From: Novosphingobium sp.
GTDB lineage: Bacteria > Pseudomonadota > Alphaproteobacteria > Sphingomonadales > Sphingomonadaceae
Assembly: GCA_017745295.1 (NCBI GenBank)
Contig: JAGHZR010000018.1
Span: forward strand, 62,001 to 126,000
Direction of reading: 5' to 3'
Length of the DNA stretch: 64,000 nucleotides
Below the pieces are notes generated by a model, which did no database searches, was not told where the DNA came from, and saw nothing but the letters and a program-made list of their open reading frames with translations. Both the position numbers and the translations under genes were made by a program. Of this stretch, positions 9,084 to 16,924 are shown piece by piece (within the stretch, counting starts at the first letter, position 1; each line of letters opens with the position of its first letter).

Positions 9084-9184
9084 TCGACTGCTCCGATTCG
9101 GAGCAGGTTTTTCGTTGTGTCCGGCCCGGTACAGCAACTGTGCCGGACAGCATCGGGCCGGACAGCGAACAGGGGCAAAGTGGC

Positions 9185-9613
9185 ATGCGTCAGAGCGGTG
9201 AACCTTCGGTCGAGGAGATTCTCCAGTCGATCAAGCAGGTGATCGCGCGCGACAACCGTGTCGATTCCCGCAGCCCGCGCCGCGCAGCAGACGCCGTGTT
9301 CGACGAGGAAGACGACGTGCTCGACCTCGCGGAGACGACCCAACTCGCGCCCGAGGACACGGCCAGCGAGGAACCCGCGCTGCTGCAAGACGTGACCCGC
9401 AATTCCATGCGGGAATCGCTGGCGGCGCTGGCGATGCTCTCCGAACCCGGCGCGCCGCCGCAGATCGTCCGCTCGGGCGAGACCTCGCTGGAAGGCCTGA
9501 CCCGCGAACTCCTGCGCCCGGCACTGGCCGAATGGCTGGACAAGAACCTGCCGCCGATGGTCGAACGCCTCGTCGCGGCTGAGATCGCAAGAATCGTCGG
9601 CAAGAAGGGCTGA
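9185..9613 (+). CDS. popZ: PopZ-like polar organizing protein (DUF2497)
   Basis: About 142 residues from the ATG at 9185; the frame is open further upstream but that part is not conserved-looking. It has the PopZ layout: a short N-terminal helix EPSVEEILQSIKQVIARD, an acidic low-complexity middle rich in D and E, and a C-terminal helical oligomerization region with LTRELLRPALAEWLDKNLP and VERLVAAEIARIV. In Caulobacter, PopZ forms a polar matrix that captures ParB-parS complexes near the origin. This window also encodes ParA, ParB and parS. It is followed by a terminator-like hairpin and a 142-base palindromic element. Confidence 0.87.
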   Translation: MRQSGEPSVEEILQSIKQVIARDNRVDSRSPRRAADAVFDEEDDVLDLAETTQLAPEDTASEEPALLQDVTRNSMRESLAALAMLSEPGAPPQIVRSGETSLEGLTRELLRPALAEWLDKNLPPMVERLVAAEIARIVGKKG

Positions 9614-9619
9614 GAGTAT

Positions 9620-9761
9620 GTTTGAAAAATGCCCGTATGGGCATTTTTAAAGCGGCACCAGCCCACGCCCCCACCCTACCACCCGCAGGATACTACCGTT
9701 GGGTGGTAGGATGGGGGCGTGGGCTGGTGCCGCAAAATTCGCCTTCAGCGAATTTTCAAAC
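9620..9761. repeat. 142 bp hairpin-rich element with terminal inverted repeats
   Basis: The element is bounded by GTTTGAAAA (9620-9628) and its reverse complement TTTTCAAAC (9753-9761). Inside are three hairpins: 9625-9648 (10 bp stem, GTAT loop), a very long one at 9652-9733 (33 bp arms at 9652-9684 and 9701-9733 with one mismatch, 16-base loop), and 9734-9756 (9 bp stem). No coding frame is apparent. The layout fits a miniature inverted-repeat element or a structured intergenic repeat. The first hairpin followed by T residues could also end popZ transcription. No target-site duplication is visible. Confidence 0.75.
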
Positions 9762-9801
9762 GAAACTGGACCTGAGCGCTCCGCGTTCCTAACTCAGGCG
9801 C

Positions 9802-10233
9802 ATGGCAAGACCCGACCCTGCACTGCTCGATCCCGCGCGCTATCCGTTTTCCTGTGCAATCGAACCGCGCTTCAGCGACCTCGATCTCAATCGCCACATC
9901 AACAACGTCGCCATGGCGGGGATGCTCGAAGACGGGCGCGTACGGTTCTACCGCGCCGCTGCCGGAGAAGGCGAGTTCCAGGGGCTGGCGACGATGGTGG
10001 CGAGCATCTCGATCGAATACCTCGGCGAGACTCACTACCCCGAAACCCTGACCGTCCACGGCGCCATCGAGCAGCTCGGCCGCACCAGCCAGCAGATCGT
10101 GCAAATCGTGACTCAGGGCGGTGAGCCGGTGGTTTTCTGCCGCACGGTTATCGTCATGGTCGGACCCGAAGGCCCCGCAGCCTTGCCCGAAGACTATCGC
10201 GCCCGCGCCGCCGAATGGTCGCTGCGCGCATGA
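9802..10233 (+). CDS. Acyl-CoA thioesterase (hotdog fold)
   Basis: A 143-residue protein of the 4HBT hotdog-fold family. The conserved phrase [20 protein letters not shown] carries the catalytic aspartate and the helix found in FadM/YbgC-like thioesterases, which hydrolyse acyl-CoA esters. Length is typical. The stop codon overlaps the ATG of the downstream ferredoxin-like gene (ATGA at 10230-10233), so the two are probably translated as a coupled pair. The acyl substrate is not predictable from the sequence. Confidence 0.85.
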   Translation: MARPDPALLDPARYPFSCAIEPRFSDLDLNRHINNVAMAGMLEDGRVRFYRAAAGEGEFQGLATMVASISIEYLGETHYPETLTVHGAIEQLGRTSQQIVQIVTQGGEPVVFCRTVIVMVGPEGPAALPEDYRARAAEWSLRA

Positions 10234-10604
10234 CCGCTTCCCACCACGAGATCGAGAAGGCCGAGGAAGCCCTCGCAAAGGCGGGCGGGGACGCGATCCA
10301 GCGCCACATCTTCATCTGCGCGGAGCCGCAGAAGGGCGAATGCTGCTCGCCGGAAAAGGGCGCCGCCGCGTGGAAATACCTGAAGAAGCGCCTCAAGCAG
10401 CTCGGCCTCGACGGAAACGGCGGGGTCGCCCGCACCAAGGCCGATTGTCTGCGAATCTGCTTCGCGGGTCCGGTCGCGGTCGTCTGGCCGGACGGGGTCT
10501 GGTATCACTCCTGCACCGACGAGGTGCTGGAACGGATCATCCAAGAGCACCTGATCGGCGGCGAGCCGGTCGAGGAATTCCGGCTGCGTCCTGCGGGAAA
10601 TTGA
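10230..10604 (+). CDS. (2Fe-2S) thioredoxin-like ferredoxin
   Basis: About 124 residues from the ATG that overlaps the thioesterase stop; an in-frame ATG at 10215 would add five. The cysteine pattern [15 protein letters not shown] followed by [13 protein letters not shown] fits the thioredoxin-fold [2Fe-2S] ferredoxin family (CX8-12C...CX3C). Such proteins bind a [2Fe-2S] cluster in the cytoplasm and carry electrons to partners not identified here. The four-base overlap with the thioesterase gene suggests one operon. Confidence 0.85.
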   Translation: MTASHHEIEKAEEALAKAGGDAIQRHIFICAEPQKGECCSPEKGAAAWKYLKKRLKQLGLDGNGGVARTKADCLRICFAGPVAVVWPDGVWYHSCTDEVLERIIQEHLIGGEPVEEFRLRPAGN

Positions 10605-10614
10605 AGACTCACAA

Positions 10615-10911
10615 CTAGTGATCGTCGTCGAGCGGATCGACAACCGACTCGTCGTGTCCGGTGCCGCTGGAGAGGAACACCAGCCCCATCAAAGCCGAAG
10701 CCAGCAGCATCGTGAAGCCGATACCCAGCGCCGCGGCAATGTAGAAGTGCACCGAGACCATCCCGTTCGACCGATAGAGCAGGATCACCGAAGCGATCAC
10801 CAGCGCCACCGTCACCGTCATCATGTAGCGCATGATCCGGCGATAGCGCGCCCAGGCATGGGCAGCCTTTTCGGGATCTTCCAGGGGCGAACGGGGTATC
10901 ATCGCGCCCAT
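10615..10911 (-). CDS. Small membrane protein, two predicted transmembrane segments
   Basis: About 98 residues from the ATG at 10911, which has AAGG six bases upstream; the open frame extends further but unconvincingly. Two hydrophobic helices are clear: MMTVTVALVIASVILLY and FYIAAALGIGFTMLLASALMG. They are preceded by a basic ARYRRIMRY stretch, and the protein ends in an acidic, histidine-containing tail (DPLDDDH). I do not assign a family. It converges on the ferredoxin gene and is divergent from the CBS gene. Confidence 0.7.
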   Translation of the reverse strand: MGAMIPRSPLEDPEKAAHAWARYRRIMRYMMTVTVALVIASVILLYRSNGMVSVHFYIAAALGIGFTMLLASALMGLVFLSSGTGHDESVVDPLDDDH

Positions 10912-11042
10912 TTGCGCCTTCGCGCGGGCGCCCGCAAGGGACTCGTGCAGTCGCCCCGCAGCTATGATAGTCTCCCTTGAACAAGCTCCGGAAGAGAGCG
11001 AGCGAGGAGCGGGTCGGAGACCCGATAAGGGAGATTGCAAAG

Positions 11043-11468
11043 ATGACGATCGAACGGATCATCGCCGGCCGGGAGGCCGTGATCACCTGCCAGGCAGACT
11101 GCACCGTCAGCGAAGCCGCATCGCTTCTGGCCGAACGCCGGATCGGCGCGCTGCCGATCTTCGAGGGCGACAACCTCGTCGGGATATTCTCGGAACGCGA
11201 CCTGATCTACCGCCTGCGCGAATTCGGGCCCAGCGTGCTGGGGATGCAGGTCAGCGAAGTCATGACCGCACCGCCCCTGACCGTGGACCCTTCGGCTACG
11301 GCGCTCGCCGCGCTGGCGCTGATGACGCGGCGCCGCGTCCGTCACCTGCCGGTCATCGTGGACGGCCGCATGGTCGCCTTCGTCTCGATCGGCGACATCG
11401 TGAAATATCGGCTGGAAAAGGTGGAATCGGAAGCCGCGGCGATGCGCGACTATATCCAGATGGCGTAA
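11043..11468 (+). CDS. CBS domain protein (tandem CBS pair)
   Basis: 141 residues made almost entirely of two CBS motifs. The first covers about residues 8-60 (CTVSEAASLLAERRIGALPI, then GIFSERDLIYRL). The second covers about 74-128 (VDPSATALAALALMTRRRVRHLPVI, then FVSIGDIVKYRL). Stand-alone CBS pairs bind adenine nucleotides and act as energy or redox sensors. The ATG at 11043 is preceded by GGGAG, which favours it over an upstream in-frame ATG at 10977. No partner gene is adjacent. Confidence 0.88.
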   Translation: MTIERIIAGREAVITCQADCTVSEAASLLAERRIGALPIFEGDNLVGIFSERDLIYRLREFGPSVLGMQVSEVMTAPPLTVDPSATALAALALMTRRRVRHLPVIVDGRMVAFVSIGDIVKYRLEKVESEAAAMRDYIQMA

Positions 11469-11538
11469 TCGCACAGCCATCGCCCGATCTCCTGCCGCCC
11501 ACCTTGCCGCAGGGGACGGGGAGGCCTACATCGCGGGC

Positions 11539-11871
11539 ATGGACCAGCAAACCGTCACACTCAGCCCCTCGGCTGCCTCGCGCGTGGCCGCGATTGCCGA
11601 AAAGCAAGGAAAGCCGGCGATTCTTCGCCTCTCGGTCGAAGGCGGCGGCTGTTCGGGCTTCCAGTACAAGTTCGGCCTCGCCGAAGCCCCGGAAGCCGAC
11701 GACACCGTGACGGAGACCGACGGCGTGCGTCTGGTGGTGGACTCGGTCAGCCTCGACCTCGTGAGCGGCTGCGTGGTGGACTACGTGGAATCGCTCGGCG
11801 GCGCCGCCTTCCGGGTCGAGAACCCGCAGGCTGCAGCCGGATGCGGATGCGGATCGAGCTTCTCCATATGA
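11539..11871 (+). CDS. erpA: Iron-sulfur cluster insertion protein, A-type (ErpA/IscA)
   Basis: A 110-residue A-type carrier with the three invariant cysteines: C38 in GGGCSGFQYKF and the C-terminal pair in AGCGCGSSF (C102, C104). These proteins receive [2Fe-2S] or [4Fe-4S] clusters from the assembly scaffold and pass them to apo-enzymes. Iron-sulfur clients in this window include the fumarase and the ferredoxins. The stop overlaps the xthA start in an ATGA arrangement (11868-11871), so translation is likely coupled. ErpA rather than IscA is an inference. Confidence 0.88.
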   Translation: MDQQTVTLSPSAASRVAAIAEKQGKPAILRLSVEGGGCSGFQYKFGLAEAPEADDTVTETDGVRLVVDSVSLDLVSGCVVDYVESLGGAAFRVENPQAAAGCGCGSSFSI

Positions 11872-12644
11872 AGAAGATCGCCACGTTCAACATCAACGGC
11901 ATCAAGGCCCGCCTGCCCCGTCTGCTCGAATGGCTGGAGGAGACCCGCCCTGCGGTCGCCTGCCTTCAGGAGATCAAGACCCAGGACGAAGGTTTCCCGA
12001 TCGCCGAGTTCGAGAAGATCGGCTACAAGGGCATCTGGCACGGCCAGAAAGGCTTCAACGGCGTGGCCATCCTTGCGGACGGCGAGATGCCGGTCGAAGT
12101 CCAGCGCGGACTTGAAGGCGAGCCGGAAGACGAACATTCGCGCTATCTGGAAGCGGACGTCTTCGGCATGCGCGTGGTCTGCATCTACCTGCCCAACGGC
12201 AACCCGCTGCCCGGTCCCAAGTTCGACTACAAGTTGCGCTGGATGGAGCGCCTGCGCCGCCGCATGGACGCGATCAGGGCCGAGGAAGTCCCGGCGATCG
12301 TTACCGGCGACTTCAACGTGATTCCCACGGACCGGGACGTCTGGTCGCCGCCCGCCATGGCCGCCGATGCGCTGATGCAGCCGGAATCGCGCGATGCCTA
12401 CTTCCGCCTGTTGGGCGATGGCTGGACCGACGCGATCGCCACCCACAACCCGCGCGGCGGCGTCTGGACGTTCTGGGACTATCAGGCCGGTGCCTGGCAG
12501 CGCGACCACGGCTTCCGCATCGACCACGCATTGCTCTCGCCGGAACTCGCCGACCGCCTCGTTTCCTGCGGCGTCGACAAGTCCTATCGCGGGCGCGAGA
12601 AGTCCAGCGACCATACGCCGGTCTGGGTGCAGTTGCGGGATTGA
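11868..12644 (+). CDS. xthA: Exodeoxyribonuclease III
   Basis: 258 residues of the endonuclease/exonuclease/phosphatase fold. Visible motifs are ATFNINGIKARLPRL at the start, CLQEIKTQD (metal-binding glutamate), VTGDFNVIPTDRDVW, and GFRIDHALLSPEL followed by SSDHTPVW with the catalytic histidine. The enzyme acts at AP sites and as a 3'-5' exonuclease in base excision repair. The ATG overlapping the erpA stop is preferred over an in-frame ATG at 11841, which lies within erpA. A bidirectional terminator follows. Confidence 0.93.
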   Translation: MKKIATFNINGIKARLPRLLEWLEETRPAVACLQEIKTQDEGFPIAEFEKIGYKGIWHGQKGFNGVAILADGEMPVEVQRGLEGEPEDEHSRYLEADVFGMRVVCIYLPNGNPLPGPKFDYKLRWMERLRRRMDAIRAEEVPAIVTGDFNVIPTDRDVWSPPAMAADALMQPESRDAYFRLLGDGWTDAIATHNPRGGVWTFWDYQAGAWQRDHGFRIDHALLSPELADRLVSCGVDKSYRGREKSSDHTPVWVQLRD

Positions 12645-12652
12645 TCCGCACC

Positions 12653-12703
12653 GATACGAAAAAGGGGAGCGAAACAGTGTGTTTCGCTACCCTTTTTCGT
12701 ATC
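12653..12703. terminator. Bidirectional terminator between xthA and the cell-wall hydrolase gene
   Basis: A long imperfect hairpin: GATACGAAAAAGGG plus AGCGAAAC pairs with GTTTCGCT plus CCCTTTTTCGTATC. The A-rich and T-rich flanks place a T tract on either strand, and it lies between convergent genes. Confidence 0.8.
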
Positions 12704-12722
12704 TGCCGCCGAGACCGCAATC

Positions 12723-13403
12723 TCAGCGATAGAAGATATGATTGTCCACCTGGGCAAGGCGGGTCAGGCGCCAGTTCGGTGCCACGCGCGCGGCGTGGAA
12801 GAAGAGGGCGCCCTTCACCGGGCTCTTCCAGCTCTTCTCGACGGCGATCTTGGCGATCGCCACGGCCTCGCGCCAGCCGCTCGACTGTTCGCGGACCTTC
12901 GGCATCTTCTTGCCCTGGATGAACGAGAACTGCGAAGGTTGGTAGACCACGCCGCAATAGCTTGCCGGGAAGCGGCCGGATTCGGCGCGATTGATGATCA
13001 CGCGGCCGACGGCCAGCTGACCTTCGAGCGTCTCGCCGCGCGATTCGAAGTAGATTGCACTGGCAAGGCAGCGCATTTCGCTGCTGAGGCGGCCGGGAAC
13101 GGCCTGCTGCGCAACAAGCTGCGCAAGCGTGTCGGCATCGACCTGGCTGTCCTGGGTACCCTCATCGTCGGTGGTGCCGGTGTCGGCACCCGTGTCAGCC
13201 GCTGCGTCCGTCGCATCTGCCCCGTCTTCCGAGGGGAGGGACTGGATGACCGGCTGCGATACGAAGATCGGGTCGAGGGTCGATTTGGCCTGGACCAGAA
13301 CCGGTGCCAAAGCCGCGGCGCCCGAACCCTGTGCGCCGAATAGGGTGGTCAAAACCGTAGCGGCCAGCGCCACCGCGCTAGCCCACTGAAACTTGGTTCG
13401 CAT
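12723..13403 (-). CDS. Cell wall hydrolase (SleB-type, Hydrolase_2 domain)
   Basis: About 226 residues: an N-terminal signal peptide or anchor (residues about 5-30), a long low-complexity acidic/threonine linker, and a C-terminal SleB-like domain from about 112. The domain has LASAIYFESRGETLEGQLAVGRVIINR, with the catalytic glutamate in the YFESRGE motif, then QFSFIQGK and a HAARVAPNW end. Relatives are lytic transglycosylase-like peptidoglycan hydrolases acting in the periplasm. The ATG at 13403 is preferred to an in-frame TTG just before it. It is monocistronic. Confidence 0.88.
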   Translation of the reverse strand: MRTKFQWASAVALAATVLTTLFGAQGSGAAALAPVLVQAKSTLDPIFVSQPVIQSLPSEDGADATDAAADTGADTGTTDDEGTQDSQVDADTLAQLVAQQAVPGRLSSEMRCLASAIYFESRGETLEGQLAVGRVIINRAESGRFPASYCGVVYQPSQFSFIQGKKMPKVREQSSGWREAVAIAKIAVEKSWKSPVKGALFFHAARVAPNWRLTRLAQVDNHIFYR

Positions 13404-13600
13404 CAAATCTTGATCAAAGGCGGTGAACCAGTCCGACGCAGGCGGGAACGGAATGCCCTTTTGAGGCGTTCACCTTCCAAACGATCCTGCCGACGATTCC
13501 CCGTCTGCGTGCTAGCCGGGTTGGCCGAAGTGCTACCCGAGCCGCTTCCGCGTCTGTGCAGTGGCCATTAACTTGCATCGTCTGCAAGTCAACCTTCTTG

Positions 13601-13942
13601 TTAACCAACCCCGATGAAGCGTTCGGGCTTCGCGATGTCCAGTTCGACGATCCACAAGTCCGGGTCCTGCTGCCCGCGTCGCTCGAGATAGTCGGAAAAG
13701 GCGAGTCGCTCTGCCGGATCTCCGCCGGTTTCCTGGCGTTTCGTGCAAGTCCAGACGCGGGTGCCGTCAAGCTGCGGCATGCGCTCATAGAGGCGCGGAT
13801 TGTCTCCATTCTCAATCAGAACGAGCATGATCGTCCCGGCGTCGCGTTCACCTTTGCTGAGAACCGCGCCGAAACCGCCTTCCGCCTGTACCGCGCGGAG
13901 GAGTCCGGAAACTTCGAGATGGGCGGGAAGGCGAGCGTCCAA
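13601..13942 (-). CDS. DUF1491 family protein
   Basis: 113 residues with the DUF1491 layout: RLPAHLEVSGLLRAVQAEGG at the start, then GTIMLVLIENG, and DLWIVELDIAKPERFI at the end. The family is small, alphaproteobacterial and of unknown function. The only reasonable start is a TTG at 13940-13942. The gene begins two bases after the stop of the upstream thioesterase, so it is probably the last gene of a ptsN-thioesterase-DUF1491 transcript. Confidence 0.8.
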   Translation of the reverse strand: MDARLPAHLEVSGLLRAVQAEGGFGAVLSKGERDAGTIMLVLIENGDNPRLYERMPQLDGTRVWTCTKRQETGGDPAERLAFSDYLERRGQQDPDLWIVELDIAKPERFIGVG

Positions 13943-13944
13943 GA

Positions 13945-14442
13945 TCAGGAACCGGCGTAGCCCGGCAGGCCGGAGAGGGCGATGCGCGAGCGCATGAAGG
14001 TTCCGGTGCCGCGCCCGACTTCCTCGCCATCCTCATCCACCAGCCGGGCTTCCGCCACCAGCACGCGGCGACGGCCGCTGACCCAGCGTCCTTCCGCCAC
14101 GATCGTGCCGCCCTTGATCGGCTTGCTCAGCAGCAGGTTGAACGAGGTGGTAAGCAGGAACCGGTCGGTGACGAGGGTGTTCGCGGCGTAGAAGGCCGCG
14201 TCGTCCAGCATCTTGAAATAGATCGTACCATGCGCGGCGCCGGCGGCATGGAAACAGTCCGGCTCGACGTCGAAAGTGATGCGCGACAGGCCCTCGCCGG
14301 GAATCTCCAGACGGGAGCGGAACATCTGGTTGATCGGGGCCGAGGCATAGAGACCTTCCAGCGCCCGCCAGTGCAGTCCGGCGCCGGACACGTCCGGAGC
14401 GCCGGATTCCGATGATTCAGGCGGCATCGCGATCGATGACAT
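13945..14442 (-). CDS. PaaI-type thioesterase
   Basis: 165 residues with a hotdog fold of the PaaI family: CFHAAGAAHGTIYFKMLDDAAFYAAN contains the conserved H/G/D region, followed by FNLLLSKPIKGGTIVAEGRWVSGRRRVLVAEA. It likely hydrolyses an acyl-CoA thioester. Its start region overlaps the end of ptsN by about 26 bases when the ATG at 14442 is used; an ATG at 14427 is an alternative. It probably shares the hpf-ptsN transcript. Confidence 0.8.
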   Translation of the reverse strand: MSSIAMPPESSESGAPDVSGAGLHWRALEGLYASAPINQMFRSRLEIPGEGLSRITFDVEPDCFHAAGAAHGTIYFKMLDDAAFYAANTLVTDRFLLTTSFNLLLSKPIKGGTIVAEGRWVSGRRRVLVAEARLVDEDGEEVGRGTGTFMRSRIALSGLPGYAGS

Positions 14443-14878
14443 TGCTGAGCAAGCTGTAGAGCGCTTCCGGGCCGGGCGCCTCGATCAGCGCGCCGTGCAT
14501 TCGCTCGTCGCGCATCATGCGCGAGATCGCCGCCAGCGCGTGAAGGTGCGTGGCGCCCGCGTTCTCAGGCGAGAGCAGGCCGAACACGAGATCGATCGGC
14601 ACGCCGTCGGCGGAATCGAAATCGACCGGGGTATCGAGCCGCATGACCACCGCCACCGGGCGGCCGAGGCCTGCCATGCGGGCATGGGGGATCGCGATGC
14701 GGCGACCGAACCCGGTGCTGCCCATTTCCTCGCGTTCGACGATGCGCGCCAGAACCTGTTCGCGATCGAGGTGGTAAACCTCGGCGAAAAGGTCGGCGAG
14801 TCGGCCGAGAATCACGTGCTTGCTGTCTGCGCTGGTAGTCACGACGGCGTCAGGCAACAGGGTAAAAAGACTGCTCAT
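14417..14878 (-). CDS. ptsN: PTS EIIA-like nitrogen regulatory protein
   Basis: A 153-residue EIIA-Ntr protein with the active histidine in GRRIAIPHARM. In the nitrogen-related PTS, it is phosphorylated by NPr and regulates potassium transport, stress responses and, in several alphaproteobacteria, (p)ppGpp metabolism, rather than sugar import. It lies downstream of hpf on the same strand, a widespread order that usually follows rpoN; rpoN is not present here. A perfect 12 bp hairpin separates hpf and ptsN. Confidence 0.9.
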   Translation of the reverse strand: MSSLFTLLPDAVVTTSADSKHVILGRLADLFAEVYHLDREQVLARIVEREEMGSTGFGRRIAIPHARMAGLGRPVAVVMRLDTPVDFDSADGVPIDLVFGLLSPENAGATHLHALAAISRMMRDERMHGALIEAPGPEALYSLLSNVIDRDAA

Positions 14879-14926
14879 CTGCGTTTCTGGTTCTGGCCCG
14901 AACGGAATGCCCAGGGTTTAAACGTT

Positions 14927-14960
14927 CATAACCCCCGGAAAACCGGGGGTTATGTTTTCT
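14927..14960. terminator. Perfect 12 bp hairpin between hpf and ptsN
   Basis: CATAACCCCCGG, an AAAA loop and CCGGGGGTTATG form a perfect stem. A TTTTCTTCT run follows on the plus strand; on the minus strand, where both neighbours are coded, the 3' flank is T-poor. It may attenuate or process the hpf-ptsN transcript, or stop antisense transcription. Confidence 0.65.
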
Positions 14961-15005
14961 TCTCCGAGAAGAAGTTCAGGCACCCGATCGGTACCCAAAT
15001 CTGCG

Positions 15006-15575
15006 TCAGTGCGGTTCGACCCAGCCAATCGAACCGTCGCCGCGGCGGTAAACCATATTATGACGTCCCGTTCCAGCGTTTTTGAACAGCAGCGCCGTGG
15101 TGTTGCGGAGGTCCAGCATCATCACCGCATCCGAAACCGTGGCTTCGGGAACGTCCACGCGGGTTTCCGCGATCACGACCGGCGCATCGATTTCGAACTC
15201 TTCCTCGTGCTCGGTTTCCGGCTCTTCGAAGATCGTATAGGCGGCTTCCTCCACGGCGACGGCATGGGCGGTCTGTTCGTGGCGATCCTTGATCCGGCGC
15301 TTGTAGCGGCGAAGCTGCTTGTCGATCTTCTCGGCGGCCTGGTCGCAGGCGATATGCGCGTCCTGCGCCATGCCGGTGCCCTTGAGCACAAGGTTCTGCA
15401 TCACGTGCACCACGATATCGCAGCGGAAAGCCGCTGCCGGGGCGCGACCGAACGTGACCTGGGACGACAGCGCGCGGCTGAAGTACTTGTCTACGATCGC
15501 CGTCAACCGCTCGTTGGCGTGGGTCTGGAGGGCTTCACCGGTGTCGACCTGATGGCCGGAAACGCGGATGTCCAT
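15006..15575 (-). CDS. hpf: Ribosome hibernation promoting factor, long form
   Basis: A 189-residue long-form HPF. The N-terminal ribosome-binding domain (about 1-100) runs from DIRVSGHQVDTG through HIACDQAAEKIDKQLRRYKRR. An acidic linker rich in glutamate and a C-terminal dimerization domain (about 130-185, with AVMMLDLRNTTALLFKN and NMVYRRGDGSIGWVEPH) follow. Long HPF alone drives formation of inactive 100S ribosomes in stationary phase. It is transcribed ahead of ptsN. Confidence 0.93.
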   Translation of the reverse strand: MDIRVSGHQVDTGEALQTHANERLTAIVDKYFSRALSSQVTFGRAPAAAFRCDIVVHVMQNLVLKGTGMAQDAHIACDQAAEKIDKQLRRYKRRIKDRHEQTAHAVAVEEAAYTIFEEPETEHEEEFEIDAPVVIAETRVDVPEATVSDAVMMLDLRNTTALLFKNAGTGRHNMVYRRGDGSIGWVEPH

Positions 15576-15599
15576 GAGCGATTACTCCTCTGCTGTGAT

Positions 15600-16283
15600 T
15601 CAGGCGCCCCAGAGCGGGGCATCGACCGACTTGAGAAACTCCGCATGAATGAGGAGTTCCTCCTCGGTTGCCGCGTGGGGACGCGGCTGACGGAAAGGAC
15701 GATCCTTGCGAATGAGGATCTTCGATTCCGCGGTGATCTCGGCGGTTTCGGCGAGAAGTTCGAGACCGATCTGGCGACCGCCCCGAAGCTCCACGTAGAC
15801 CTGCGCGAGCAGCTCGGCGTCTAGCAAGGCGCCGTGCTTGGTACGATGACTTCGATCAATTCCGTAGCGCGAGCAGAGCGCATCGAGCGTCAGCTTGGCG
15901 CCGGGGTGGCGCACTTTGGCCAGCTCCATCGTATCGACCATGCGGCCGAGATCGACGTGCGGATGGCCGCAGCGCTCCAGCTCGAAATTGATGAAGTTGA
16001 AGTCGAACTTGGCATTGTGAGCGATCATCGGCGCGTCGCCGATGAAGTCCAGGAAGTCCTGCGCGCTCTGGGCGAACAGCGGCTTGTCGGCCAGGAAGGC
16101 GTCGGACAGGCCATGCACCGCTTCCGCTTCGGCGGGCATCGTGCGCTCGGGATTGAAATAGGCGTGGTAGGCCTTGCCGGTCAGCACCCGGTTGACCATT
16201 TCGATGCAGCCGATCTCCACCATCCGGTCCCCGTTCCTGGGGTCGAAACCTGTGGTTTCGGTATCGAAGATGATCTCTCTCAT
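15600..16283 (-). CDS. dnaQ: DNA polymerase III epsilon subunit
   Basis: 227 residues from the ATG at 16283. The three exonuclease motifs of the DEDDh family are present: ExoI FDTETTGFD near residue 6, ExoII HNAKFDFNFINFE near 90, and ExoIII HRTKHGALLDAELLAQVY near 150. This subunit proofreads during chromosome replication. It lies downstream of coaE with a 50-base gap, in the widely conserved aroE-coaE-dnaQ order of alphaproteobacteria. Confidence 0.94.
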   Translation of the reverse strand: MREIIFDTETTGFDPRNGDRMVEIGCIEMVNRVLTGKAYHAYFNPERTMPAEAEAVHGLSDAFLADKPLFAQSAQDFLDFIGDAPMIAHNAKFDFNFINFELERCGHPHVDLGRMVDTMELAKVRHPGAKLTLDALCSRYGIDRSHRTKHGALLDAELLAQVYVELRGGRQIGLELLAETAEITAESKILIRKDRPFRQPRPHAATEEELLIHAEFLKSVDAPLWGA

Positions 16284-16333
16284 CCCTCTCCATATCTGCC
16301 TGCCAGACCCACTTCGCAAGGGCCTGACCGCGA

Positions 16334-16924
16334 TTATTCTGACTCGGCCAACGCAGCCACGATACGATTCACCTGCGCGCGGGTTTCCGCCAGCGACGTA
16401 CCGGTATCGATGACGAAATCGGCCCGCGCGCGCTTTTCCGCATCGGGGACCTGGAGGCCCAGAATCTGCTCGAATTTCTCCGGCGTCATGCCCAGCCGCG
16501 CGAGGACGCGGGCGCGCTGCGCCTCGGCCGGCGCGGAAACCACCGCCACCCCGTCCAGCCCCCGGTCGCCGACTTTCTCGTAAAGCAAGGGGATGTCGAA
16601 GACGACCAGCGGGACGCCGCTGTGCTCCGCAAGGAACCGGGTCCGCGACTCAGCCACGGCCGGGTGGACGATTCCCTCGAGTCGGGCGAGCGCTTCCCGA
16701 TTCCCGAAAACCGCCGCGCCCAGTTTCGCGCGGATGACCCCCTCCGGCCCGGTGGTGCCGGGGAAGGCCGCCTCGATTTCGCCGACCAGCGCGCCGCCCG
16801 GTCCCTGAAGTTCGTGAACCACGGCATCAGCATCGAAGACCGGCACGCCCCGTTCGCGAAACATCCCGGCCACCGTCGACTTGCCCATGCCGATGGAGCC
16901 GGTGAGGCCGAGAATGCGCGTCAT
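16334..16924 (-). CDS. coaE: Dephospho-CoA kinase
   Basis: 196 residues beginning [17 protein letters not shown], with the P-loop GSIGMGKS at about 9-16. Later motifs include [14 protein letters not shown] and [13 protein letters not shown], which is typical of CoaE. The enzyme phosphorylates the ribose 3' hydroxyl of dephospho-CoA in the last step of coenzyme A synthesis. The ATG overlaps the aroE stop (ATGA at 16921-16924). The reading frame continues open upstream inside aroE, but that part is not coding. Confidence 0.95.
   Translation of the reverse strand: MTRILGLTGSIGMGKSTVAGMFRERGVPVFDADAVVHELQGPGGALVGEIEAAFPGTTGPEGVIRAKLGAAVFGNREALARLEGIVHPAVAESRTRFLAEHSGVPLVVFDIPLLYEKVGDRGLDGVAVVSAPAEAQRARVLARLGMTPEKFEQILGLQVPDAEKRARADFVIDTGTSLAETRAQVNRIVAALAESE

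Noticed and set aside
9802-10604. Thioesterase-ferredoxin pair as a novel redox pathway
   Set aside because: The four-base overlap shows co-expression, but both are common housekeeping-type families and nothing more links them.
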